Below are positions 45,111-55,879 of a stretch of 64,000 nt of DNA, in pieces. A program made the translations under genes and the position numbers. Numbering within the stretch: the first letter of the stretch is position 1; each line of letters starts with the position of its first letter. Below the pieces are notes generated by a model. It did no database searches, was not told the origin of the DNA, and worked only from the letters and a program-made list of their open reading frames with translations. The stretch covers positions 50,393,671 through 50,457,670 of the forward strand of contig NC_052135.2 of assembly GCF_016086655.4 (NCBI RefSeq), read 5' to 3'. This DNA comes from Lepeophtheirus salmonis. Taxonomy: Eukaryota > Arthropoda > Copepoda > Siphonostomatoida > Caligidae.

Positions 45111-45523
45111 ACAAAAATGTTATGGTTGCAAACATATTTAGAGATTAGGGTCCGAAAATTAACTATAGAACTGGATCCCGGAAAGAAATTTTGTAATTTT
45201 TGTGATAGATGTATAAGTACAATGAAATTTAAGAATTTCTTTTATATTTTAAGATTATTAATATATATATTTTTTTTTAACATTTTTTTAATTAGTCAAA
45301 TTTAGTTTCACTAATTAAGTATAAATAAATAGTATAGTATTATATTTGCTCCTTTTAATCTAGGATACGCCATTTTCTTTATCGTATCATGTAACCTTTC
45401 ATACGAAAAGAAACATTAAAAATTCTTAAAAGTAAATTATTTAAGAATTAGTTAGCCTATTCTTGGCTAAACTTCCAACTATGGAACTATTATTCAATAG
45501 TTGTTTAAAAGTTTTCAAAATTT

Positions 45524-45662
45524 AAGAAGAGCCAATTCTAATTCAATTGTGCAACATTCAGAACACTGATTAGGGGGAATAAAATAGAAACATCGACAGC
45601 TGACAACAAAAGACACTGTATATTTTTGTATTGGCGAGATAACGCCGTAAGAAAATCCCCTT
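45524..45662 (+). repeat. family E repeat copy
   Basis: The sequence GAGCCAATTCTAATTCAATT, then CAGAACACTGATTAGGGGGA, then AAACATCGACAGCTGACAAC, then GACACTGTATATTTTTGTAT, then CGAGATAACGCCGTAAGAAA, matches the 19.16-kb copy in reverse complement. Confidence 0.7.
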
Positions 45663-45664
45663 GA

Positions 45665-46025
45665 AGCTCCTTCATAGGTGAATAGCCTAAGCGGTAATTT
45701 TGCCACCAAAAAAACTAATTTTTACTTAGCTTCGAACATATGAAGTTAATTATAATTAAAGCAATGAAACTCTTGAAATTGTCTGAAATCATCGAAACTT
45801 TTATATGAAATATTAATCGTTGAATTATATGGTTAAAATTCATATTTATTTTTAACATTTGACAAAAAAAAATATCTTTATTCTTATTCACACAGATGAC
45901 AAGTTTAACCATTATATTTTGAATTCTTAAATAAATTTCGTAGAATGAAAAAACAATGCCGTATGTCTCAATTATTACTTTGTTATGGAGACTTTTTCGG
46001 ATAAAATTTTATATGTACCACCATG
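45665..46025. other. AT-rich stretch, nothing identified
   Basis: No gene or repeat recognised; a 65-codon minus frame is AT-driven. Confidence 0.4.
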
Positions 46026-46029
46026 GGCA

Positions 46030-46148
46030 ATTTTCCTGGTACCACATAGTGTATATTTCCTTTTCTGGGAGCGACTGCAATCGAACCTATGTACATGGAG
46101 TTCAAAAAAACAATTTTTTCCAAGCGCAATGTTCACTGAGATACTTCA
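46030..46148 (-). mobile_element. tRNA-derived SINE-like sequence
   Basis: On the minus strand this reads AGTATCTCAGTGAACATTGC, then GCTTGG, and about 40 nt later ATAGGTTCGATTGCAGTCGC. The first block resembles a polymerase III A box within a tRNA D arm, the second a B box (GGTTCGANTCC form). No acceptor-stem pairing with the 5' side is evident, so it is not an intact tRNA gene. The sequence after the B box (AGAAAAGGAAATATACACTA, TGTGGTACC) aligns with that at 62.28 kb, so two copies of one family are present. Confidence 0.55.
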
Positions 46149-46149
46149 T

Positions 46150-48675
46150 TAAATACATATAAGCTATCAACTCTAGCTTTTTTGAATTATGAAACCCGAT
46201 CCAACCAATAACAGATAAATGTGGAAAGAGCTAATTTTTAATGGAGGGGGTGGAAGTCGAAGTCGTATTCGCATAATTGTTAAATACGCAAGTTGGATCA
46301 TAATTAATCAGGCATTTCCTACTAATTTCTTATTGGTGTAAAATCCTAACATCACAAGATCCCGAGAGAGAACCCCTAATAGAGAAAAAATTTAGTTTAA
46401 TATATACGTACAATGTAACAAGATAAAACCATGTTTTTAAATAGCATAGAAATATTATCTAGAATATAAATTAATGTCTTTAATTTCCGTTTAACTAGAT
46501 TAAAATATTGGTAAAGAAACTAACAAATAATTTTTTCTATGAAAACGAACAATGAAATGAAGGAAAGTTATTTTTATTGTCTTGAGCACAATAAAACATT
46601 CCTTACACAAATCCTACATAATTACTTTTTTTCGTACATGTTATCTTATGAAAAGTAAGTTCAAGGAATTAGCATAAAAGCAGTTATAAATGTTTTCCTT
46701 CAAAAGTGAGGCCTTTAAAATATGTTTAAGTAACCATTAGTATGATTATGCTTGAATTTTCTTTTTTTATTATTATATAAATCAACAAAATGTAAGTCCT
46801 TCAAAAATCTTTTAAATTGCATATTCATTTTATAAATACTTAGATTATTTTTTTTAACTTTTTGAGTATTTTTACCCCATTTATAGGCTTAAGCCAATTT
46901 TTGAGGATGAAACAAATAAGGAACCTACTTGAAAGAAAATTATTGCTTTAAAAATTGTATATAGAATTCAAAAAGTTGTTTATATTTTATATGCAATCAT
47001 TCAATCCTGACAAAATGCATTTTAAAGATGAAATTGCCAACGTATATTGATTTGGGTGAACCAATACATCGGAATAGGCAAGAGTCGGGTTTTTTTAAAT
47101 ATTGGAATCCTTTATCTGAATAAGAAAAATGATATCGATTCCACTGATACCTGTCCTTACATAATTGTATACTCTATTAAGCCATAAAATCTCATTTTAT
47201 TATTTCATATGGTCAACCAATGAAAAAAAGTGAGGATCAAGGTATAGACTAACGTAGGTCAATAACTAGGGATTTACATCACAAAATTCAGGTCCATTAA
47301 AGGAAAATGAATGTCTATTTAGTAGTGCGGGAAATATATATGAGTCAAACAGGAAAAAATTGACTCCTGAGCATAGAGAGGAACTAACTGTTTAAATAAA
47401 TTTAATTTCAAATTATTTACAACAAGTTATAATCATAACTATGATTGATATATTTATGTCTTATTTTCGTCAAGCCTAAAGCAATAAAAAGTCAAACATT
47501 GAAATAAGTAAGTCATTTTGTTATTTGTTTATATGATTTTATATTCATAATATTAATAAGGCATCGGAATCGTTTATAGATATAGTATCAGAATCGGTAA
47601 ACAGTTTGCTAAGTACTACTTGAATTTAATATGGAATATATACTAAGTTTTGTGTTGCCTTGTATTAACAGTCGAAAGATTTTTCGTTTATAAAAGTGAT
47701 AATATGCAGAATAACAAAAATAAAAACAATTTTGTATTTGCCTATTTCATAGGATGAAATTTGCAATTCAGGGCCGTCGATATAGGAAAATATAGGGTAG
47801 AGGTGGTATTTAACTTTTGTAATAATTAAAAATTATATTTATCTCAAAAAAAAATTCCTGATACTATATTTGAGGCTGATAGGACCAGTCTTAAGACTGT
47901 ATTGGACAAAATAAAAAAGGAAATACAAACAACTACTCAATAGTCATTGATCTGAAGGACACTTTTTTAAGTAAAAAGTGCGTTAAGAACAATTATTTAG
48001 AATGTAATCAGGATACGGCAGTTTTAGTAGAATAAAGTTTAAATTATGTTAATAAAACTGATTTTTCAAGTTAGAGAGCACAAGTGCAATTTGGGTCGGA
48101 CACGGACTTCTAAAGTTAACAAACCTTGTTTACAATTGAGGCCGTACCCAAAAAAAAAGTCAAACTGCTTAATTCAATATTCAAAAAGTCATGTGTCAAA
48201 ATTGACACCTTGTACATTTTTGTTAAGATTCATTGTAATAAAGTTTTATTTTGTATTTCAAAATACTTTTAGTTCTTTTTACAAAATAAAAAAAGAGAAA
48301 AAAAGACAGATTATATAATAGATAAAATTCATTTTTCTCCTTTTTTTTTATCCGTCGGTATATTTATGTTTGTTCCTCACAGAAGTATAATTAGAACCAT
48401 TCAAGGAAATCATTGAAAACACGTTATTCTGTCATTTATGGAAGGGTGGGGGGATGATTTAATTACATAAGATGATTGAAACAAACAGTGAAATGATATT
48501 ATCTTATAAACAAGTACCTTCAAGCACCAAAAAAACATACATATACATAAATGATTAATACTCTCATGCTGCGCAAAATCCATTAAGATATGTGAAGGAT
48601 CCAAAGTACTCGTAATTCTTTTTCTTGATACCAAATAGTGTTGAGACTCGGTACAAACCCGAATTTTTTTTCTGC
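46150..48675. other. AT-rich stretch, nothing identified
   Basis: About 2.5 kb without an assigned gene. A family C scrap (AGGACCAGTCTTAAGACTG) lies at 47,881. The 90-codon frame at 48,046-48,318 is lysine-rich from A runs and not convincing. Confidence 0.4.
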
Positions 48676-48689
48676 TCTCTTCGATCTGA

Positions 48690-49200
48690 AGTTTTTTTTT
48701 ATTCCCATTACTTTGTACAAACTGCGATCTCAGGCAATAGACCTAAATTTAATATTTTTCAAATCGTGTGCTGATTTTTTTCTGTCTCAATCTATGGACC
48801 GATTTTCTCCCTTACCCTGATTAATGAGCTGTGAAAATATGATTTATGCAACACATTTAACTTAATATGACGTCTTTGAAGTTTGTAAAAACGAATCAAA
48901 CTTAATTTTTCTTAAGGATCGATCTAGACCGAAGCGCTCAAGTTATTTTTTTGTGACAGATTTGGACAGATATTTTGGTCCATACTGCAATCTCAGAACG
49001 TGGTCCTAAATTTAATATGTTTTAAGTCTATTAATCGATTTTTAGCCATATCTTCATTTATTAGTTGTACAAATATGATGTACACAACACATTGGACTTC
49101 ATATGACGTCATTTTAAGTCAATATTAACTATTTTAAAACAAACATGACGTCAACCAAAATTCATTTTCAGAATCTATCTAGCCCAAATTTTTCTTTGAG
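48690..49200. repeat. 263-bp tandem duplication
   Basis: Two units are offset by 263 bp: ACTGCGATCTCAGGCAATAG at 48,721 and ACTGCAATCTCAGAACGTGG at 48,984. Each continues with CCTAAATTTAATATKTTT, then CGATTTT, then ATATGATKTAYRCAACACAT, then ATATGACGTC. A third, more diverged unit may begin near 50,860 (GATTTGAACTGATATTTTGG). No coding content. Confidence 0.65.
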
Positions 49201-49204
49201 ACCC

Positions 49205-49700
49205 ATACAACTCTAACTTCATTAAAATAATGAATTAGTTTAATTCATTAAAAATGGTCTCAGATCCGTCTAGGACTTTCAGACCACAACCCAACACTAA
49301 AACCAACAAAGGTAAAGATTTTTTTTCTTATTTCCTCCATGTGACTCCCTTGTATTGTATGTGGCTGGTGTGACCTTTTATAAATGAGGTTTGATTGATT
49401 AACATATCAATTTATATTAACTTTTTGTTCGTAAAGACGAGTTAGAAGGAATTTGGGGTGGAGAGATGGGGTTATATTATAAAAAGACCCCTAAGAAGAG
49501 GATTTTTGTCTGAAGAGATATTACAGTTATATTTCCTTCCGCTCTACAAAAGTATCATCCCTAAAATTACTTTGATCGTGAATATTTAAATGAGAATGGT
49601 TGTATACCTTAAGCATTTTTTAATATGCGAAGTTGTTTTTTTGTTGGCCACCGAAACATTGTTTTATTTTATTTTCTAAATTCTTGAGATTAGAAAGTTT
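49205..49700. other. AT-rich stretch, nothing identified
   Basis: No gene or repeat recognised. Confidence 0.4.
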
Positions 49701-49704
49701 AAGT

Positions 49705-49985
49705 ATAAAGTGTAACCAGGAATTTGTGTGTTCGTGAATACTTGAGAGTAAAACTTTGGAATTGTTGGAGAGTTATAAGTATAAGTCTCTGTTAAACTCA
49801 GAGAAAAATAGAGGATCGAAACGGAATCATTCCTATCAATGTATTTGCAAGGTACGGAGTGGGATTTGTGTTTATTTCCTTCCTTTTATAGCAGCTTGCA
49901 GATAATCTAATGATGCGTCATGACAACGAAACTACTTTTTTAACAACATTATTCAAATTGTCAGGGTTTCTATGTTAATTTTCTG
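49705..49985 (-). repeat. family B repeat copy
   Basis: On the minus strand this reads ACCCTGACAATTTGAATAAT, then GTTGTCATGACGCATCATTA, then GCAAGCTGCTATAAAAGGAA, then AATAAACACAAATCCCACTC, then TTTTCTCTGAGTTTAACAGA. The order is as in the 43.5 and 0.9-kb copies. Confidence 0.72.
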
Positions 49986-49989
49986 TTTC

Positions 49990-50335
49990 TTTTTTTTATA
50001 TACAAAAAATACGATTTACACCCCTATGAATGGGTGACTTTAGATTAGATACATTTGTTTTTGAGTCATTATAAATATAACCTTTTTAAATTATCTTTCT
50101 TAAATATAACATTCAAGTAATGTTTGTTTGTTTCTTTACCACATGGTTTAATTTTATTCAGAACCAAATGTACATTTTTCAATAAACCAAAAGCTTAGTA
50201 CATTGCATAAAACATAAAATTTTGAGCTTAAAAAAAACCGGTAAATATAGGAAAATTATCAAATTAATAATAAAAATCAAATTAAATAGAAGAAAAATTG
50301 AAATCACGTTAATGGCATAATCTTCATTTAACTGA
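49990..50335. other. AT-rich stretch, nothing identified
   Basis: No gene or repeat recognised. Confidence 0.4.
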
Positions 50336-50339
50336 AGAA

Positions 50340-50755
50340 CTAGTCCATATTTTTAATGACTTTGATATGTAAATTAATCATGGGGATAACGACTGTAAGG
50401 TTTAAGTCCTTCTTAGTCCTTTTTGCATATATTAATCGATGGGTTTTTGTAACAATGGCGTTGACCTTGCCTTCCCCCTTCCCACAATCGTGTCCTAAAA
50501 ATTGTTGCTCCAAAATTAGCTGACAGTCCGTATGAGATCCGCTCATAAGATACACTTAAAATCCTGCAGCTTCAGAATGATGCCCAGTGGTCTCTCTTGC
50601 TTCATTGCCAAACACCAAATACTACTTTGGTTATTAAAGAATTTTCCCCCAACCTCCAACTTTCCTGTGACTAATCGTTATTTGAACCAGCTCTCCAAAG
50701 ATGTCAAATTAGGTAAGAAATATAAACAAGTTGTTCATTTTTATATGCTTTAAAA
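50340..50755. other. coding-like island, product not recognised
   Basis: A less AT-rich 400 bp. On the plus strand a frame at 50,532-50,753 begins MRSAHKIHLKSCSFRMMPSG and contains FPPTSNFPVTNRYLNQLSKD; it meets a donor-like TTAGGTAAGA at 50,711. On the minus strand frames read LVTGKLEVGGKFFNNQSSIW (about 50,700-50,640) and LILEQQFLGHDCGKGEGKVN (50,555-50,340). Neither strand has one frame across the island. It may be a host exon or a pseudogene; I cannot name it. Confidence 0.3.
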
Positions 50756-50859
50756 TTTTTAACACTATAAAAAACTACTCATAAAAATTTGCAAATATGT
50801 GGTGAATGGAGTTGAGACGATTATTCTTGTCTACGACATAATTGATTTTTTTCTAGATC

Positions 50860-51180
50860 GATTTGAACTGATATTTTGGATGAGATTGCCCCCTCAAACT
50901 GTTGGACGCAATTTAATCGTTTTCAAAGACACTCTGTAAGCCAATTGTCTAGCCAGTTATACACTTCTTATGATGTCATAGTACAGATAATCATTATTTG
51001 GAAAGACACATCACGATATAAACGATTCATCTGTAAAATCGGTTTAGGCCTAATGTTAAATAAAAATATATTTTTTTGGTATACTATGTGTCCGATTTAT
51101 ACCGAACTTCTTCAAAAGATCGTGTTAATTTGGTCCAAAAAAATTATAATAGTCTCAAACTAGTTTAAATTTTCCAAACA
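50860..51180. repeat. possible third unit of the 48.7-kb repeat
   Basis: GATCGATTTGAACTGATATT, then TTATGATGTCATAGTACAG, and the trailing sequence follow the order of the 263-bp units (GATTTGGACAGATATTTTGG, ATATGACGTC) but with many changes. A 95-codon frame (50,876-51,163) lies here and is unrecognised. Confidence 0.3.
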
Positions 51181-51184
51181 AATC

Positions 51185-53315
51185 TAGCACTAATGATTAG
51201 GTACTTCGTAATGTAAATGAAAAGTCAAATCAATACATGAGAAAAGTTCGAATAAAGTTAACTTTTTATCGGTAACACATTTATTGCTTCATAACTGATT
51301 TTTTCAAAGGAGTAACATTAACAATATAACAGTAATTTTTTGATAAGAAATAAGAACTCATTACGTTACTGCATTTAAACAGACTTCAATTTAAATCACT
51401 CAAGTATGCGGGAGTCTGAATACTTTTTTTAAATAATATTTCAAACATATTCCTGCAATAAATGTATACCTTGTATTCAGGGATTTTATAATTTTTTTTT
51501 TTTTTGGATGGGATAGAATAAAAAATTTCACATACAACTTTATATGTAGATATATTGGCAAAAGCAAGGAAATATCATTTATTTTAAAAGCTAAAAATAT
51601 GAATAAAATTTAATAATAAACTAAGCATGCTGTTTTAAATAAAAGTTTGAATAATAAATTTGAATAAAAGATTCCAAATTTTAGCATGTATTGAAATTTT
51701 TTTACTAATTATGATTAATATTTTTAAACATAGTTAATTAAATTAGAAATCCTAATTGATCCCTTCATAACTATGATTTTCAATTTACTAATTTACACCC
51801 AGAAATATTTTTAATTAAACTTTTAAAGTTACCTGGTTTGGAAGATAAAAATATTTTTTTACAAAAATGGACGTCTTGTAGCCAAAAAAAAACTTTAAAT
51901 ACATTTAAAACATATTTTATTTTTCTTTAGTCAACTAACGGAACAAAAAAAATTACTTTAAAGATTACCAATATTAATGGATAATGAATATAGCTTTTAA
52001 TTTTGATTAGCTAAAAAGTTTGAAAATATTTATTTCATGGTTTTATATTATATTATAACCTCACGTAATTCCTAAAAAAATTATAAAAAAATATTATTTT
52101 TTTAAATTTGCAAAGAATTAACAAACCATTACGATTATTACATCAATTATTGATATATTAATCTTTTCACAATACTAATCTAATTTAAATTAATAAATTT
52201 TTTTTTACTAACTTAAAAATATTTTACATTAAATATTACCCGTCAACAAAAAAGCAAGCAATGATAATTTTTCAAAAAATGACTTTCATCAACAAATTAA
52301 TAATTATTTTCCATTTATATTCATAAACTGATAAATTTTTCAGCAACACTGTGAATTAATATTAGAGGACAGCTGGTTAGAATGAACGAAAAAAGTGAAA
52401 TTATTTGAAAATTAATGTTTTAGCCAAATAGATTACAGTAGTCTACAAACTTTTGTACTTGGATTGAGATGTCGTGTTCTTTTTTGCTTTAACCTCGATA
52501 AATATACTATATATATAATTTTTATAGCCCAAAATGTGTGTTTTTGTTGTTTACTGAAAGCAACATTTTAAATACTATAAATAAGCTTACATAGCTTAAT
52601 AAATATACAAAAATATTTTTTCAAGTAACAAATCTTAAATAAATTTTTAAATATTAAAATGATTTTTTTATTATGAAGTGGTACTTTTGGACTTTTTGGC
52701 ATTTTATAATTTTTGCTGTTAGGATCAAAATTGAGGAATTCATTAGATTTTTAAATAAAGGGGAATGTTTCGTTGTTGTTTTTTTGCATTTACTAGACAT
52801 TTCTTCATATTCAGAAAACAATATTATAATAATCTTAATATTTTGGAATCTAGAAACATATATTTGCAAAATATAATTTTTGCTTTTTTATTTATTTAGA
52901 TCGTTCAAGGCAAAAAACTAACTTAAACCATGTGAATGTTGTGAAATATATATTTTTTAAATCACTTTGGTGACAAAAAAAAATAGTAATTTTGGGTTAT
53001 GAAGGTCATTTTCATGTTTCTTGCCGTAAAACCAATTAGAAACACAGCATCCCAATCAAAAGGCAAAATAAAGTTGAAGTTTGGTAAACTGATGTTATTA
53101 TTAAATATGAAGACATTAGACGAGTGGTTCTCAAACTGAATTTATTTTTATTAAAAGGTGATCCAAAACAAATTTCGTTATATTCTGTCCCAAAATTATT
53201 TGATTTAAATAATGGCGTTACTTAGTTGGAAATCTTAATAATACCTGTGGTTATCTGTCCCAAGAGGATAAATTTGAATATAAGCTCCGTAATTACACAA
53301 ACAATGCCAATGTAA
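51185..53315. other. very AT-rich stretch, nothing identified
   Basis: About 2.1 kb of A/T homopolymer-rich sequence. A family A end fragment (ACCCGTCAACAAAAAAGCAA) lies at 52,247. The pair of overlapping sense/antisense frames near 52,660-52,875 is composition-driven. Confidence 0.45.
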
Positions 53316-53320
53316 TATTA

Positions 53321-53739
53321 GACAGTTGTTGACAAGATACCCACATCAATACATAATCAAACTGGATTAATTTTCCACAAAATTGAGTCAGATTATCGTC
53401 AATTTTTAAGTTAAAAAGTTACTCTAATAAACCCTTTTGAAGCACCGTTGCAAAATGTAACTAAAGTACCAAAAAATCAACGTGTCAATGAAATAATTAT
53501 AAATTGATGGATTTTATTTAAAATCACATATTTCTTATAAAGTTTCATAAGCCAGATGACGGTTTTGAACAATAGTTCACAGTCTTGAGTATCCCCAAAA
53601 TTTGAAAACAATTATGATTGACCAAAATATGTGTATGAAATATCGGCTATATATGTATTGGGTGTATAAAATTATATTCGCCATTTCTCTAATTTTTGAT
53701 TTTTTTTAAGGATTGTTTTTTTTTTTTTGTTAACTACCC
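53321..53739. mobile_element. family A element, degraded, about 420 bp
   Basis: The left end reads GACAGTTGTTGACAAGATAC. The interior shares ATTATCGTCAATTTTTAAG and TAAATTGATGGATTTTATTT with the 26.2 and 61.8-kb copies. The right part reads CTAATTTTTGATTTTTTTTA and then TTGTTAACTACCC, matching the decayed ends at 26.6 kb. Confidence 0.55.
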
Positions 53740-53741
53740 AC

Positions 53742-54290
53742 AGGGGTGTTATTAAGATTTTTCTTGTGGGGTTGAGATTTCAACGGCCAAAGAACAGTCC
53801 CGTCAGTTGATCAAAAAGGGCTTCAAGAGTTCCAACTAGGCTCTAGTCACAAGATTAGATTATAGGGATCCCTTTGTTCGACTTTGAAGACCTTATAAAT
53901 TGAGCTACGTACAAGTTGGCACAACCTTCTATTATAATGGAGTCTTAGCCAAGTTCAACAATCATATCAAAAATATGATTTGTATAAAATGTCATATTTT
54001 TAAAAAGGCATGACCATAATGAATATTACTATTTTCAAATGATGAGAAAAATAATAAATATTTTTACAACAAATATTCACTTTTTTATATGCAAAGAAAC
54101 ACTGTTTTTTTGAAAAAAATTGACCACAAAAATATTAATAAGGTAAGTGTGGGGCCTTTTGTTAGAAAATAATGACAAGTATGAATATTACTAATTCGAA
54201 ATTGTGACAACAAAATATTCATTTTTTGACAAAGAAATGCTGTTTTTGACAAACTTGACGTCAAAATTATAATTAGAGTGTCTGGCACCC
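53742..54290. repeat. 162-bp tandem duplication between hAT-like ends
   Basis: Two units start GAATATTACTATTTTCAAAT at 54,021 and GAATATTACTAATTCGAAAT at 54,183, each followed by ACAACAAATATTCAYTTTTT-like and AAAGAAAYRCTGTTTTT sequence. The region begins CAGGGGTGTTATTAAG (53,743) and ends AGAGTGTCTGGCACCCCTA, an AGGGGTG inverted pair that may be the limits of a family F-like element. Confidence 0.45.
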
Positions 54291-54359
54291 CTACCCTATA
54301 CCGGTCGCCCGCGTAGTTATAGGACTCACTACCCCCATATTTAAAAAAATGTCATTCGA

Positions 54360-54412
54360 TATTTTTTTTTCAGAGATTGCTTTGGTGTTGACGTATCGCA
54401 AATGTAAAGGAA
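54360..54412. mobile_element. family A end fragment
   Basis: On the minus strand this reads CATTTGCGATACGTCAACAC, then CAAAGCAATCTCTG, the GCAAGCT-type end without its partner. Confidence 0.5.
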
Positions 54413-54414
54413 AT

Positions 54415-55175
54415 TCTGTTTGGTCAAATTACATATGAAAATTGTCTCTTACTTGTGATAGTTAGATAAAATGAAATGAGTATCCAGATTTTGTCCATTT
54501 TTATTATTATTGATGTGTCTCAACTGAACGTTTCCTCTAGCGGATACTTTTTTTTATTAAAAAATACTCTTCTCAATGGTATATCAGCAATAATATTTGA
54601 TGATGAGAGAGAGGGCAAGAAGACAGCATGGATGTTTCAACTTGATTTTCATATTTAATATTTTAAACATTCATTTATGTCTTCTTATTAGTAACATATA
54701 TATATTAATAATAATTTTTAATTGTCAAAACACGCGCTCACAAGAAGAACAACTGTACTGAAGGAGATTAGAGCCTCAACTGTTGTTGCTTATTTATTTA
54801 TTTTTCCTCTTGAATAACTACTACATTTAACATTATAATAACTAATCCCTCTATGAACACTCACACACACAACGTTTTTGCTCTCTCAGAAGGCGCTTCC
54901 CCTTGTATTTATAGTATTATATACATAGTGTTTTTTTTTTCGTCTTCATATACGTTCCATTAATTGTACCGTACCCCCTTGCCTCCCCCTCTACGTCTTC
55001 AAGGGTGAGCGCAACGTAATTTCTATAATATAGTATTATTTATAGGACTATATATAGTTTAATGATTTTTTTTTAATTCTCAGTCGAATTTCTCTCTGGA
55101 TTTAATTTTGATTTATGAATACGGATGTAAATCGTTTGGATTTTGCTATGTAAAAAAATAAAGAAAAAAAAATTA
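54415..55175. other. AT-rich stretch, nothing identified
   Basis: No gene supported. A C-rich patch (ACCCCCTTGCCTCCCCCTCT) lies at 54,973. Confidence 0.4.
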
Positions 55176-55179
55176 CGTG

Positions 55180-55260
55180 GTAACCAAAAAAATTTGAAGA
55201 ATATTTAAGATGAGAGCAACTTTGTTGTTATGACATTTTATTTATTAACTTTATGTTTTA
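55180..55260 (+). repeat. family B fragment
   Basis: GGTAACCAAAAAAATTTGAA, then AGAGCAACTTTGTTGTTATG, then ACATTTTATTTATTAACTTT, is the first 80 bp of family B. Confidence 0.5.
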
Positions 55261-55879
55261 TTTTATTTACTCTCATAAGACTGTAAATCCGTACTTAAAT
55301 TTATAAATTATGCAATTTACATACAGTGCCTGGATCTTAAATCTGGAGCATGTAAGGATAATGTATATTACAATTGTCTTCCTAATATTAATTAGGCAAT
55401 TTGCAAATATTTTGTGCTCACATGACGGGGTCCAATATGAATTTAACCCATAACTGCCCAACGTCCCTAGAGGAATGTAAATATATGTTAAGTTTATATG
55501 GCTATGATGGTACATCCTTTGCATCTAGAATGTTCTGAATTGTCTTATCCAGCTAATAAATGTTAGTTCTTTGATTTGCGATCGTATTTAGTTTAAACTA
55601 TTTATTAGTTGCTTCACAGCACGCGTACGAAGTCAAAAAAAATTGGAATTTGAAATATCATGAACCGTGTAACATCAATTTGTAAATTTGGGTATGTTAA
55701 TTATTATTTAATATTTTATTATTGCTTGGAACTTTATCTATAGACTTTGTTCTATAATTTATTTTTCATAACCTTTTCCATAGAAGGAACTATTTAACAT
55801 AAAAAATGCTCTAACATTTTTTCACGTTCCTCAGAGGATGTCGAGCATGTCTCATATCAAAACCTAATAACATCAAATA

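Noticed and set aside
52654..52876. Overlapping sense and antisense ORFs
   Set aside because: Mirror-image frames in very AT-rich sequence; composition effect.
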